A stretch of DNA of 7,028 bases from Rhodobacteraceae bacterium UBA2776. GTDB taxonomy: Bacteria; Pseudomonadota; Alphaproteobacteria; Rhodobacterales; Rhodobacteraceae. Positions 1 through 5,694 of this stretch are shown piece after piece; position 1 is the stretch's first letter, and each line of letters opens with the position of its first letter. The stretch covers positions 1-7,028 of the forward strand of contig DEIK01000088.1 in assembly GCA_002352425.1 (NCBI GenBank), given 5' to 3'. The notes below the pieces were generated by a model. The model made no database searches. It was not told the DNA's origin and worked only from the letters and a program-made list of their open reading frames with translations. Position numbers and translations under genes: made by a program.

Positions 1-435
1 GATGCGGCCAATGATGTGCGTCTGGCGGCGCGGCGGTTCGGATTCAAGCGGCGCTCGAATGTGCACCCCATAGACGCCTTGGATGACGCGCGGTTGGCGG
101 CGGCGGGGATTGTGGCGGCGACGGCGCAGATGGACAGCCTGTGGGATCAGAGCATGTCGGATGCGCTGGTGCAGCAAACGCAATCGGTGTTTGACGTGGC
201 GCTGGACGAGGCCGAGGAAATCGTGGTGTTTGCCCGCTGGATTGCCGATCAGGGCAGCAACCCGCACGAGGCGGTGCGCCGGATGACCAAACGTTTGAAG
301 GCGTTGGCGGGGCGCGATGTGATGGCCGATACCGTGCAGATGATCCGTGGTGTTTCGGGGCGGGGAGGGCGCGCGTTAAGCCGCGATGCCGAGGATGCGA
401 TTGAAACGGTAGAGCGGGTGTTGAAAACGGTTTGA
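1..435 (+). CDS. TerB-like helical protein, 3' part of a gene cut by the window edge
   Basis: The reading frame is open from base 1 and ends at TGA 433-435, so the visible 144 codons are the C-terminal part of a longer protein. A GTG at 16 could be read as a start, but it has no ribosome binding site and codons before it are open, so I treat the gene as partial. The visible protein has a basic stretch (RRFGFKRRSN), then an all-helical region beginning LDDARLAAAGIVAATAQMD, followed by acidic and arginine-rich helices and a C-terminal helix AEDAIETVERVLKTV. This pattern resembles the TerB / DjlA N-terminal co-chaperone-like fold found in many short alphaproteobacterial proteins. There are no membrane segments or cysteines. 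The TerB link is from general pattern only, with no diagnostic catalytic motif, and tellurite resistance should not be inferred. A plain hypothetical protein is the alternative. Confidence 0.6.
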   Translation, partial: DAANDVRLAARRFGFKRRSNVHPIDALDDARLAAAGIVAATAQMDSLWDQSMSDALVQQTQSVFDVALDEAEEIVVFARWIADQGSNPHEAVRRMTKRLKALAGRDVMADTVQMIRGVSGRGGRALSRDAEDAIETVERVLKTV

Positions 436-483
436 AATCATTGTGCGGCAACGTGTCCTGTGTTGCGGGGCTGGTAGAATTCA

Positions 484-516
484 AGCTGTAACTTATATTC
501 ATTCTAAGTTGCAGCT
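484..516. promoter_or_regulatory. Long dyad upstream of the peroxiredoxin gene, probable operator
   Basis: AGCTGTAACTTA (484-495) and TAAGTTGCAGCT (505-516) are inverted copies matching at 11 of 12 positions around a 9-base AT-rich spacer. The dyad lies 40 bases before the prx start codon, inside the only intergenic space that can hold the prx promoter. The octamer AGAATTCA occurs just outside it on both sides (476-483 and 526-533), and AGCTGTA also occurs as a direct repeat (484 and 513). There is no T-run after the stem, so it is not a terminator. The spacing and symmetry suit a dimeric regulator such as a LysR- or MarR-type protein, but I cannot name the factor. It does not match the OxyR half-site spacing that I know. 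Confidence 0.5.
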
Positions 517-555
517 GTAGCGACGAGAATTCACAACATCAAAAGGAATAGGACT

Positions 556-1209
556 ATGGGTTTAAGGATCAATGACATTGCCCCTGATTTTACGGCGGTT
601 TCATCTGAGGGTAAGATTAGTTTTCACGACTGGATCGGCGATAACTACGCCGTTTTGTTTTCACACCCCAAGGATTTCACACCGGTTTGCACCACAGAAT
701 TTGGTGCGGTGACCCAACTGGCCGAAGAGTTTGCCGCGCGTGGGGCCAAGCCGATTGGCGTGTCTGTTGATAGTGTTGAGGAACACATCAAATGGAAATC
801 CGATGTTGAGGGGTTTTCCGGCGCACCAATGACATTCCCCATTCTGGACGACACCAGCCTGAACATTGCCAAGTTATACGACATGCTGCCCGCCGAGGCG
901 TATTTACCGGATGGCCGCACACCAGCGGATTCCGCCACTGTGCGCACCACGTTTATCATCGGGCCGGACAAGAAAATCCGCGCGATGATTATTTATCCGA
1001 TGACGGTGGGGCGCAATTTCGATGAAATTCTGCGTGCGCTTGATGCGATCCAGTTGACGGACCGTTCGCCTGTTGCGACGCCTGCGAATTGGCAGGTGGG
1101 CGATGATGTGATTGTGGTAACGTCGCTGAATGATGACGAGGCACGGGCGCAGTTTGGCGAGATTGATATCAAGCTGCCGTATCTGCGGATGGCGAAAACG
1201 CCGAAATAA
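556..1209 (+). CDS. 1-Cys peroxiredoxin, Prx6 subfamily (AhpC/TSA family)
   Basis: This is a cytoplasmic thiol peroxidase that reduces hydrogen peroxide and organic hydroperoxides. The 217 residues are the usual full length for the Prx6 group. The active site is HPKDFTPVCTTE, with the peroxidatic Cys45 and the supporting Pro38 and Thr42 of the PxxxT/SxxC motif; Arg130 (VRTTFIIGPDKK) is the likely conserved catalytic arginine. The block VGRNFDEILRALDAIQ (151-166) is typical of Prx6 proteins, and residues after about 170 form the dimerisation tail. There is no second cysteine anywhere, so recycling must use an outside thiol. AGGA at 544-547 gives a good ribosome binding site 8 bases before ATG. 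The gene is monocistronic: a dyad and probable promoter lie upstream and a terminator immediately downstream. It is convergent with fic. The family call is secure; the physiological reductant is unknown. Confidence 0.95.
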   Translation: MGLRINDIAPDFTAVSSEGKISFHDWIGDNYAVLFSHPKDFTPVCTTEFGAVTQLAEEFAARGAKPIGVSVDSVEEHIKWKSDVEGFSGAPMTFPILDDTSLNIAKLYDMLPAEAYLPDGRTPADSATVRTTFIIGPDKKIRAMIIYPMTVGRNFDEILRALDAIQLTDRSPVATPANWQVGDDVIVVTSLNDDEARAQFGEIDIKLPYLRMAKTPK

Positions 1210-1228
1210 GGTAGCCAGCCAGTTCTAG

Positions 1229-1260
1229 AAAGGTTCCAGTGTATAACCGGGGCCTTTTTT
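1229..1260 (+). terminator. Rho-independent terminator of the peroxiredoxin gene
   Basis: AAAGGTTCCAGT (1229-1240) pairs with ACCGGGGCCTTT (1246-1257) across a 5-base loop. The stem has two G-U pairs and one mismatch and is followed by a T-run (1255-1260). The G-U pairs favour the plus-strand RNA, which fits termination of prx. The last Ts double as part of the fic stop codon on the other strand (TAA at 1261-1259), so the two convergent genes share these bases. Confidence 0.8.
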
Positions 1261-2392
1261 AGCCTGCGTCGCGAACAATTTCAAGTAAGGGTTCGAAAGA
1301 ATACATGGCGGGGCGTGGGCCTGAAGAGGGGGCGATTTGCACTAATAGGCCAGCATCCTGTAGCTTGCGACTGAGGATTGAGGCTGTTTGTGAGGGAATG
1401 CCTGCTTTGCTGGTGAACTGGTTGTTTCGAAACACTGGATTGGCAAAAACAAAGTCAACGGCGTTGATTGACCACTGGGAGTTCAATTCATCACGGAACC
1501 GATCTTTCATTTCCTCATACAAAGCAAAAATACGTGAAGCGGTTTCTATATTACGTTCTGCTTGCGTATTTAGGGCATCGAGAAAAAACAAACACCATTC
1601 AGTCCAGTCACCATTCGCGGAAACCGCGCGCATAAGGCCGACGTATTCTTCGCGAGTGTCCTCAAAGAATGCACTAACATAGAAGTGAGGTGCTTTGATT
1701 AGCTTGTAGTCCCATAGCATCAGAGTAATTAGCATTCGTCCCACGCGCCCGTTCCCATCCTTGAATGGGTGAAGCGCCTCAAATTCGATATGGGAAATTG
1801 CGGTTTTCAGGAGAGGGGTCATTGTGCTCGATTCTGCGAACTCGAACAGTTGGTCCATTCCTGACGTCAATTGTTCAGGACTTATAGGGATGAAGGAGAT
1901 AGATTTGCGGCGCTTCTCACCAATATAGTTTTGTTCGGTTTTATATGCGCCAGGGTTTTTACTGGCTCCGCGCCCAAAGGAAAGCAGCATTTGATGCGCT
2001 GTTCGGACGAGCCAATTCGATATACCGCGACCACCCTCCATTTCACTTTGAATCCGCTGCATAGCGCGAGCATATAGCAAGGTTTCAACCGCTTCGGAGC
2101 GGGCGCTTTGTAATGCATCGGCGTCTCCTGACTGGGCATCAGCTTCGATCTGCAGGATTTCGTCCAGTGTTGAAATCGTACCTTCCATCCTAGAGGATAT
2201 TACGGCCTCTTGTTGTCTGAGGGGGGCAAGTAATATTTCACTGTTGTGCATCGTTTCTAGAGTCTGGTCGTATCGAGCCAGCGACCCGGCCGCTTGTACT
2301 AAAGGATCAACTAGCCGTTCATAATCTAGTGATTTTGGTGGGAATTCACCGTAATGGTAGACAACAGCGTTTGAAATATCTGGTTGTGACAT
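1259..2392 (-). CDS. Fic family protein, probable protein adenylyltransferase (AMPylase), class II self-inhibited
   Basis: Fic proteins usually transfer AMP from ATP to a hydroxyl side chain of a target protein. The 377 residues show three parts. The first is an N-terminal Fic_N-like helical region (about 12-95), with the inhibitory motif S66-S67-R68-M69-E70-G71 fitting (S/T)xxxE(G/N). The second is the Fic core (about 125-235), with the full catalytic loop HPFKDGNGRVGR (208-219; His208 is the base, Asp212 binds metal, Arg219 binds phosphate) and a target-docking flap near 148-158. The third is a C-terminal winged-helix-like domain (about 305-370). This matches the architecture of Shewanella oneidensis Fic. 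An N-terminal inhibitory helix makes it class II, so no separate antitoxin gene is needed, and none is visible. The start ATG has GGAAA (2401-2397) ahead of it. The gene is AT-richer than pnp (21 of 60 G+C in 1501-1560) and looks acquired. The target is unknown. Confidence 0.93.
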   Translation of the reverse strand: MSQPDISNAVVYHYGEFPPKSLDYERLVDPLVQAAGSLARYDQTLETMHNSEILLAPLRQQEAVISSRMEGTISTLDEILQIEADAQSGDADALQSARSEAVETLLYARAMQRIQSEMEGGRGISNWLVRTAHQMLLSFGRGASKNPGAYKTEQNYIGEKRRKSISFIPISPEQLTSGMDQLFEFAESSTMTPLLKTAISHIEFEALHPFKDGNGRVGRMLITLMLWDYKLIKAPHFYVSAFFEDTREEYVGLMRAVSANGDWTEWCLFFLDALNTQAERNIETASRIFALYEEMKDRFRDELNSQWSINAVDFVFANPVFRNNQFTSKAGIPSQTASILSRKLQDAGLLVQIAPSSGPRPAMYSFEPLLEIVRDAG

Positions 2393-2407
2393 GGCGTTTC
2401 CATTTGT

Positions 2408-2418
2408 GTATACTGTAT
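2408..2418. promoter_or_regulatory. Small palindrome just upstream of the fic ribosome binding site
   Basis: GTGTATACTGTATC contains GTATAC and the near-palindrome ATACTGTAT (2410-2418). It lies 7 bases upstream of the GGAAA ribosome binding site of fic on the minus strand. A protein bound here would block fic expression, and the winged-helix tail of Fic makes self-repression conceivable. The site is short and AT-rich, so chance is a real alternative. Confidence 0.25.
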
Positions 2419-2434
2419 CGGTGTTAGGCTATGC

Positions 2435-2519
2435 TCTAAACCTCTTGTATATAATCAACTATGTTAAAGCAAGTTAGCGTATAGCAAACCATCACTTTGT
2501 TATATACTAGAGGCTTTGA
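2435..2519. repeat. Imperfect inverted repeat in the fic upstream region
   Basis: TCTAAACCTCTTGTATATAA (2435-2454) and TTATATACTAGAGGCTTTGA (2500-2519) are inverted copies matching at 17 of 20 positions, separated by 45 AT-rich bases. A second, outer inverted pair, TTTGTGTAT (2403-2411) and ATACACAAA (2573-2581), encloses it. Between the right arms lies a small hairpin, GCTAGCC (2536-2542) with GGC and TAGC (2548-2556). The inner TATATA boxes could serve as -10 elements facing both ways, but I could not pair either with a convincing -35 box. The region codes for no credible protein. It may be a control region for fic or the worn end of a small mobile element. Confidence 0.5.
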
Positions 2520-2578
2520 TGATGATGTGGTAAGTGCTAGCCCTTTTGGCGATAGCAAAATGGGCATTGAGCATACAC

Positions 2579-2612
2579 AAAAAAGGCCCCGATGTTACCA
2601 TCGAGACCTTTT
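2579..2612 (-). terminator. Rho-independent terminator of pnp
   Basis: On the minus strand, AAAAGGTCTCGATG (2612-2599) and CATCGGGGCCTTTT (2594-2581) form an unbroken 14-pair stem with two G-U pairs, closed by a GTAA loop of the stable GNRA type. A six-base T-run follows (2584-2579). It begins about 20 bases after the pnp stop. On the plus strand the two wobble positions become A-C mismatches, so the minus strand is the functional direction. Confidence 0.92.
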
Positions 2613-2632
2613 TCATTGCAGTGAAGTAAAGA

Positions 2633-4771
2633 TTACTCTTTCTCTTCAGCGATCTCTTTGCCGCTATCCTGATCGACCATTTTCATCGCCAAACGAACCT
2701 TGCCGCGATCGTCAAAGCCCAGAAGTTTAACCCAGACTTCTTGGCCTTCCTTCAGAACATCCGATGGATGGTTCAGGCGGCGGTTCTCGATTTGGGACAC
2801 ATGCACCAACCCGTCGCGTTTGCCAAAGAAGTTCACGAAAGCGCCGAAGTCGACAATTTTCACAACTTTACCGCGATAGATCACGCCTTCTTCCGGCTCG
2901 GCCACGATGGCGTTGATCATCTCGTAGGCTTTGGCGATCTGATCGGCGTTGGCCGAAGCAATCTTGATGATGCCGTCGTCGTCGATGTTGACTTTGGCGC
3001 CGGAGACTTCAACGATCTCGCGGATCACTTTACCGCCCGAGCCAATCACTTCGCGGATTTTATCCGTCGGGATTTGCATGGTTTCAATGCGCGGCGCGTG
3101 GGCCGAGAATTCACCGGCTTCGGTCATCGCGTTGGCCATTTCACCAAGGATGTGCAGACGCGCATCTTTGGCCTGAGCCAAGGCTTTGTCCATAATTTCA
3201 GGTGTGATACCGCCGATTTTGATATCCATTTGCAACGAGGTGATGCCGTTTTCGGTACCAGCCACTTTGAAATCCATATCGCCAAGGTGGTCTTCGTCAC
3301 CCAAGATGTCGGTCAGGATCGCGTAGTCGCCGCTGTCCTCAAGGATCAGACCCATCGCAACACCGGCAACCGGTGCTTTCAAAGGCACACCAGCGTCCAT
3401 CATCGACAAGGAGCCGCCACAGACAGAAGCCATAGAGGAGGAGCCGTTGGATTCAGTGATTTCCGACACAACACGAACGGTATATGGGAAATCGGTTGCC
3501 GCAGGCAAAACAGCCTGAAGCGCGCGCCATGCCAGTTTACCGTGACCGATTTCCCGGCGACCAGTGAAACCAAAGCGGCCAACTTCGCCAACCGAATAGG
3601 GTGGGAAGTTATAGTGCAGCATGAAGTTTGAACGATACATGCCTTGCAGCGCGTCGATCATTTGCTCGTCATCGCCGGTGCCCAGTGTGGTCACAACCAG
3701 ACCTTGGGTTTCGCCGCGTGTGAACAGGGCAGAACCGTGGGTGCGTGGCAGGATGCCGGTTTCCGAAACGATGGGGCGCACAGTTGTTGTGTCGCGACCA
3801 TCAATACGCTTGCCGGTTTTCACAACGTCGCCGCGCAGGATAGAGGCCTCAAGGCCCTTCATTGCGGAGCCAAGGTTGGCGTCGGCCAGTTGCTCGTCAG
3901 ACAGTGCTTCTTTGATCAAGTCACGGGCAGCGGCAACAGCAGTGGTACGCTCTTGCTTGTCAGTGATTTTGAAGGCTTTGCGCATGGCCTTGTCGCCAGC
4001 TTTTTTGACGGCTTTGGACAGGTCTGAATAATCAGGCGCTTGGAAGTCCATTGGCTCTTTGGCGCAATCTTCGGCAAAGTCGATGATCAGGTCGACAACT
4101 GGTTTGATTTGCTCGTGAGCATATTTTACAGCGCCCAGCATTTCAGCTTCGGACAGCTCATATGCTTCGGATTCAACCATCATCACAGCGTCTTTGGTGC
4201 CGGCAACAACAAGGTCCAGACGTTGCTCTGGTTTGTTGCGCAGATCGTGCATGTCGTCGATTTCTGGGTTCAGCGTGTATTCGCCGTCTTCGAAACCAAC
4301 GCGACACGCGCCGATTGGACCCATGAATGGGGCGCCAGAAATTGTCAGCGCAGCCGAGGCACCGATCATCGCAACCATGTCTGGGTCATTGACCAGATCG
4401 TGAGACAACACAGTACAGATCACCAGAACTTCGTTTTTGAAGCCAGGTACAAACAGCGGGCGGATCGGACGGTCGATCAGACGGCTTGTCAGTGTTTCTT
4501 TTTCAGTTGGACGCGCTTCGCGTTTGAAAAAACCACCCGGGATTTTACCGGCGGCGTAATATTTTTCACCGTAGTGAACAGTCAGCGGGAAGAAATCTTG
4601 ACCCGGCTTTTGCGTCTTGGCGTAAGTCACCGCACACAACACGCTGGTTTCGCCCAAAGTGGCGATGACGCAGCCGTCTGCTTGGCGAGCAATCTTGCCC
4701 GTTTCCAGTGTCAGCGTTTCTTCGCCCCACTGCATGGATTTTCTAGTTTCTGTGAACATATCTTTTGACAT
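2633..4771 (-). CDS. pnp: Polynucleotide phosphorylase (polyribonucleotide nucleotidyltransferase)
   Basis: PNPase degrades RNA from the 3' end using phosphate, releasing nucleoside diphosphates; it can also add tails. It acts as a cytoplasmic trimer, often within the RNA degradosome. The 712 residues equal the usual full length. In order there are: a first RNase PH-like domain (about 14-146, with FFKREARPTEKE and SRLIDRPIRPLF at 97-107); an all-helical linker (about 240-315); and a second RNase PH-like domain (about 325-555). The last contains FTRGETQ, the phosphate-binding SNGSSSMASVCGGS and the catalytic aspartates of GDEDHLGDMDFK (Asp492, Asp498). A KH domain (about 562-625, IGSGGKVI) and an S1 domain (about 628-697, DFGAFVNFFGKRDGLVHVSQI) follow. 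The chosen start has AGGA six bases before ATG; the second ATG at codon 5 lacks a site. It follows rpsO, as in most proteobacteria, across a structured 163-base spacer. Confidence 0.98.
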   Translation of the reverse strand: MSKDMFTETRKSMQWGEETLTLETGKIARQADGCVIATLGETSVLCAVTYAKTQKPGQDFFPLTVHYGEKYYAAGKIPGGFFKREARPTEKETLTSRLIDRPIRPLFVPGFKNEVLVICTVLSHDLVNDPDMVAMIGASAALTISGAPFMGPIGACRVGFEDGEYTLNPEIDDMHDLRNKPEQRLDLVVAGTKDAVMMVESEAYELSEAEMLGAVKYAHEQIKPVVDLIIDFAEDCAKEPMDFQAPDYSDLSKAVKKAGDKAMRKAFKITDKQERTTAVAAARDLIKEALSDEQLADANLGSAMKGLEASILRGDVVKTGKRIDGRDTTTVRPIVSETGILPRTHGSALFTRGETQGLVVTTLGTGDDEQMIDALQGMYRSNFMLHYNFPPYSVGEVGRFGFTGRREIGHGKLAWRALQAVLPAATDFPYTVRVVSEITESNGSSSMASVCGGSLSMMDAGVPLKAPVAGVAMGLILEDSGDYAILTDILGDEDHLGDMDFKVAGTENGITSLQMDIKIGGITPEIMDKALAQAKDARLHILGEMANAMTEAGEFSAHAPRIETMQIPTDKIREVIGSGGKVIREIVEVSGAKVNIDDDGIIKIASANADQIAKAYEMINAIVAEPEEGVIYRGKVVKIVDFGAFVNFFGKRDGLVHVSQIENRRLNHPSDVLKEGQEVWVKLLGFDDRGKVRLAMKMVDQDSGKEIAEEKE

Positions 4772-4790
4772 ATTTTTTCCTAATTTGGCA

Positions 4791-4890
4791 GCAAAGGGCG
4801 TATCCCCAGCTTTGCCGTTTACATACGGGCCGTATGCCCGTGGCCTGTTTTATTTGCCTATGCATTGCTGTTCGGCCCAACAATAATGCA
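4791..4890 (-). promoter_or_regulatory. Hairpin-rich leader between rpsO and pnp, candidate PNPase autoregulation region
   Basis: Three stems lie between the rpsO terminator and the pnp ribosome binding site. The first, at 4861-4872 with 4879-4890, has 12 positions with one mismatch and one wobble and a 6-base loop. The second is the 15-base palindrome CATACGGGCCGTATG at 4822-4836. The third, GCAAAG (4791-4796) with CTTTGC (4810-4815), ends just before AGGA. In E. coli, RNase III cuts a long stem in the pnp leader and PNPase then represses its own mRNA. The position and structure here suggest a similar arrangement, but the sequence is not related closely enough to claim identity. I see no clear separate pnp promoter, so read-through from rpsO is likely. 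Confidence 0.45.
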
Positions 4891-4897
4891 GCATCTT

Positions 4898-4930
4898 AAA
4901 AAGCAAGAAGCGCCCCACGGGGCGCTTCTT
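4898..4930 (-). terminator. Rho-independent terminator of rpsO
   Basis: AAGAAGCGCCCC (4905-4916) and GGGGCGCTTCTT (4919-4930) are perfect 12-base inverted copies, so the hairpin has at least 11 G-C-rich pairs and a tiny loop. On the minus strand it is followed by GC and a five-base T-run (4902-4898). It starts 4 bases after the rpsO stop codon. Partial read-through into pnp would let rpsO be made in excess over pnp. Confidence 0.9.
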
Positions 4931-4934
4931 AGTG

Positions 4935-5204
4935 TTAGCGGCGAAGGCCAAGACGCTTGATCAAATCCTGATAGCGTGCTTCGTCTTTGCTGCGTGCATA
5001 ATCGAGCAATTTGCGGCGTGTAGCCACCAGACGCAAAAGACCACGGCGGGAATGGTTATCCTTTTTGTGGGTTTTGAAGTGCTCGGTTAGGGTCGCAATC
5101 CGCGATGACAAAACGGCAACCTGTACTTCGGGTGAACCAGTGTCACCTTCAACGGTTGCGAATTCTTTCATGATGCGGGCTTTTTCTTCTGCAGTGATCG
5201 ACAT
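4935..5204 (-). CDS. rpsO: 30S ribosomal protein S15
   Basis: S15 is a primary 16S rRNA-binding protein that nucleates the platform of the small ribosomal subunit. The 89 residues are the standard length. The four-helix signature is clear: MSITAEEKARIMKEFA, the loop GDTGSPEVQVAVLSSRI that includes rRNA contacts, HFKTHKKDNHSRRGLLRLV, and the C-terminal RKLLDYARSKDEARYQDLIKRLGLRR. A strong AAGGAG lies 6-7 bases before ATG, in line with high expression. It is followed by its own terminator and then pnp. The gene upstream in many alphaproteobacteria is truB or nearby; here truB is not in view and an AT-rich envelope cassette stands upstream instead. Confidence 0.98.
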   Translation of the reverse strand: MSITAEEKARIMKEFATVEGDTGSPEVQVAVLSSRIATLTEHFKTHKKDNHSRRGLLRLVATRRKLLDYARSKDEARYQDLIKRLGLRR

Positions 5205-5241
5205 CGGGGTCTCCTTTATAGGATTAAAATGAATGGCGCAG

Positions 5242-5297
5242 GCCGGGATGTCGTCCAGCAGGGCCCTTGGAGGGTTTGTCCACCTGAATCAGGCGGA
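5242..5297 (-). promoter_or_regulatory. Structured rpsO leader, candidate S15 feedback site
   Basis: The 217 bases between the zinc-ribbon gene and rpsO carry no credible gene. Two stems form in the minus-strand RNA: TCCGCCTG (5297-5290) with CAGGTGGA (5286-5279) around a 3-base loop, 8 pairs including one G-U; and GCTGG (5259-5255) with CCGGC (5246-5242) around an 8-base loop, again with one G-U. In both cases the wobble becomes a mismatch in plus-strand RNA, which supports the minus-strand transcript as the structured one. S15 represses its own mRNA through varied leader structures in several bacterial groups. That this leader does so is inference. Confidence 0.35.
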
Positions 5298-5335
5298 TGC
5301 GCGCGTATAGGGCGAATTGGGGCAAAAGGAAAGGG

Positions 5336-5364
5336 GTTTATGAGGCGTGGAATGTCATGTGCAA
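5336..5364 (-). promoter_or_regulatory. Possible sigma70-type promoter for rpsO
   Basis: On the minus strand, TTGCAC (5364-5359) is followed after 17 bases by ATAAAC (5341-5336). The -35 match is good and the -10 match is weak. Transcription would start near 5330 and give a leader of about 125 bases that contains the two stems before rpsO. Other AT-rich pieces nearby could serve instead. Confidence 0.3.
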
Positions 5365-5383
5365 TAACCCACTTATAAATATG

Positions 5384-5422
5384 GCAACCCAAAGGATACT
5401 GTGACCACATTGGTTGGGTTGC
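5384..5422 (-). terminator. Inverted repeat touching the zinc-ribbon gene stop, weak terminator candidate
   Basis: GCAACCCAA (5384-5392) and TTGGGTTGC (5414-5422) are perfect inverted 9-mers separated by 21 bases. On the minus strand the stem starts in the last base of the TAG stop (5424-5422) of the small membrane protein gene and is followed by CATATTTATAAG, an AT-rich but not uniform T-run. The large loop and poor T-run make it a weak terminator. It could also be a binding site or an RNA-stabilising 3' stem. Confidence 0.35.
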
Positions 5423-5682
5423 TAAACTTCTCTTCCGCAATAACGGCAAACATGCGCCTCGGACTTAATAAGCTCAGCGCAGCTTGGACATTTCTTCATA
5501 CCAGATGAAAGTGCTTGTCTCTCAATCGATTGAGTGTCGGCCTTGATCAATAAAGAATGAGGAAGCGCCACTATGAAAATTGCGGCCCCATATAGCCACC
5601 ATAATGCAAATGATTTGCCTTTCCCTTGTGCGATAGCCGCTGGAATGAGTCCAATCAGTACTGCGATTATGAGAATTCCCAT
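5422..5682 (-). CDS. Small membrane protein with two N-terminal membrane helices and a C-terminal zinc ribbon
   Basis: The 86 residues contain two hydrophobic segments: about 2-18 (MGILIIAVLIGLIPAAIA) and about 25-46 (FALWWLYGAAIFIVALPHSLLI), joined by a short basic turn QGKGKS. After a polar linker comes a treble-cysteine-pair ribbon, KKCPSCAELIKSEAHVCRYCGREV, with Cys65, Cys68, Cys79 and Cys82 placed to bind one zinc ion. The ribbon resembles the UPF0547-type zinc ribbon, and the fusion to a WWLYG...FIVALPH membrane hairpin is a recurring bacterial layout of unknown role. A hairpin with a short basic turn would put the ribbon on the cytoplasmic side. AGGA lies 14 bases before ATG, a rather long gap. 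It is the last gene of a three-gene run, 12 bases after the previous stop. The fold is clear; the function is not known. Confidence 0.85.
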   Translation of the reverse strand: MGILIIAVLIGLIPAAIAQGKGKSFALWWLYGAAIFIVALPHSLLIKADTQSIERQALSSGMKKCPSCAELIKSEAHVCRYCGREV

Positions 5683-5694
5683 ATTAGTTACTTC

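Noticed and set aside
445..468. GCAAC/GTTGC stem after the TerB-like gene as a terminator
   Set aside because: Five pairs, a large loop and no T-run afterwards; I could not support termination here.
44..502. Open frame of 152 codons on the minus strand opposite the TerB-like gene
   Set aside because: Proline-, serine- and arginine-rich product typical of an antisense shadow of a GC-rich gene, with no ribosome binding site; it would also run through the prx operator dyad.
2497..2730. Open frame of 77 codons on the plus strand from the fic upstream region into pnp
   Set aside because: It crosses the pnp terminator and the end of pnp, lacks a ribosome binding site, and has no protein-like pattern.
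2741..4768. Long open frames on the plus strand opposite pnp (2741-3631, 3644-4027, 4040-4768)
   Set aside because: They mirror the pnp coding frame, have no ribosome binding sites or recognisable domains, and the minus-strand PNPase is complete and unmistakable.
5216..5449. Open frame of 77 codons on the minus strand between the zinc-ribbon gene and rpsO
   Set aside because: Proline-rich low-order sequence overlapping the end of the zinc-ribbon gene and the whole rpsO leader; no ribosome binding site or family likeness.
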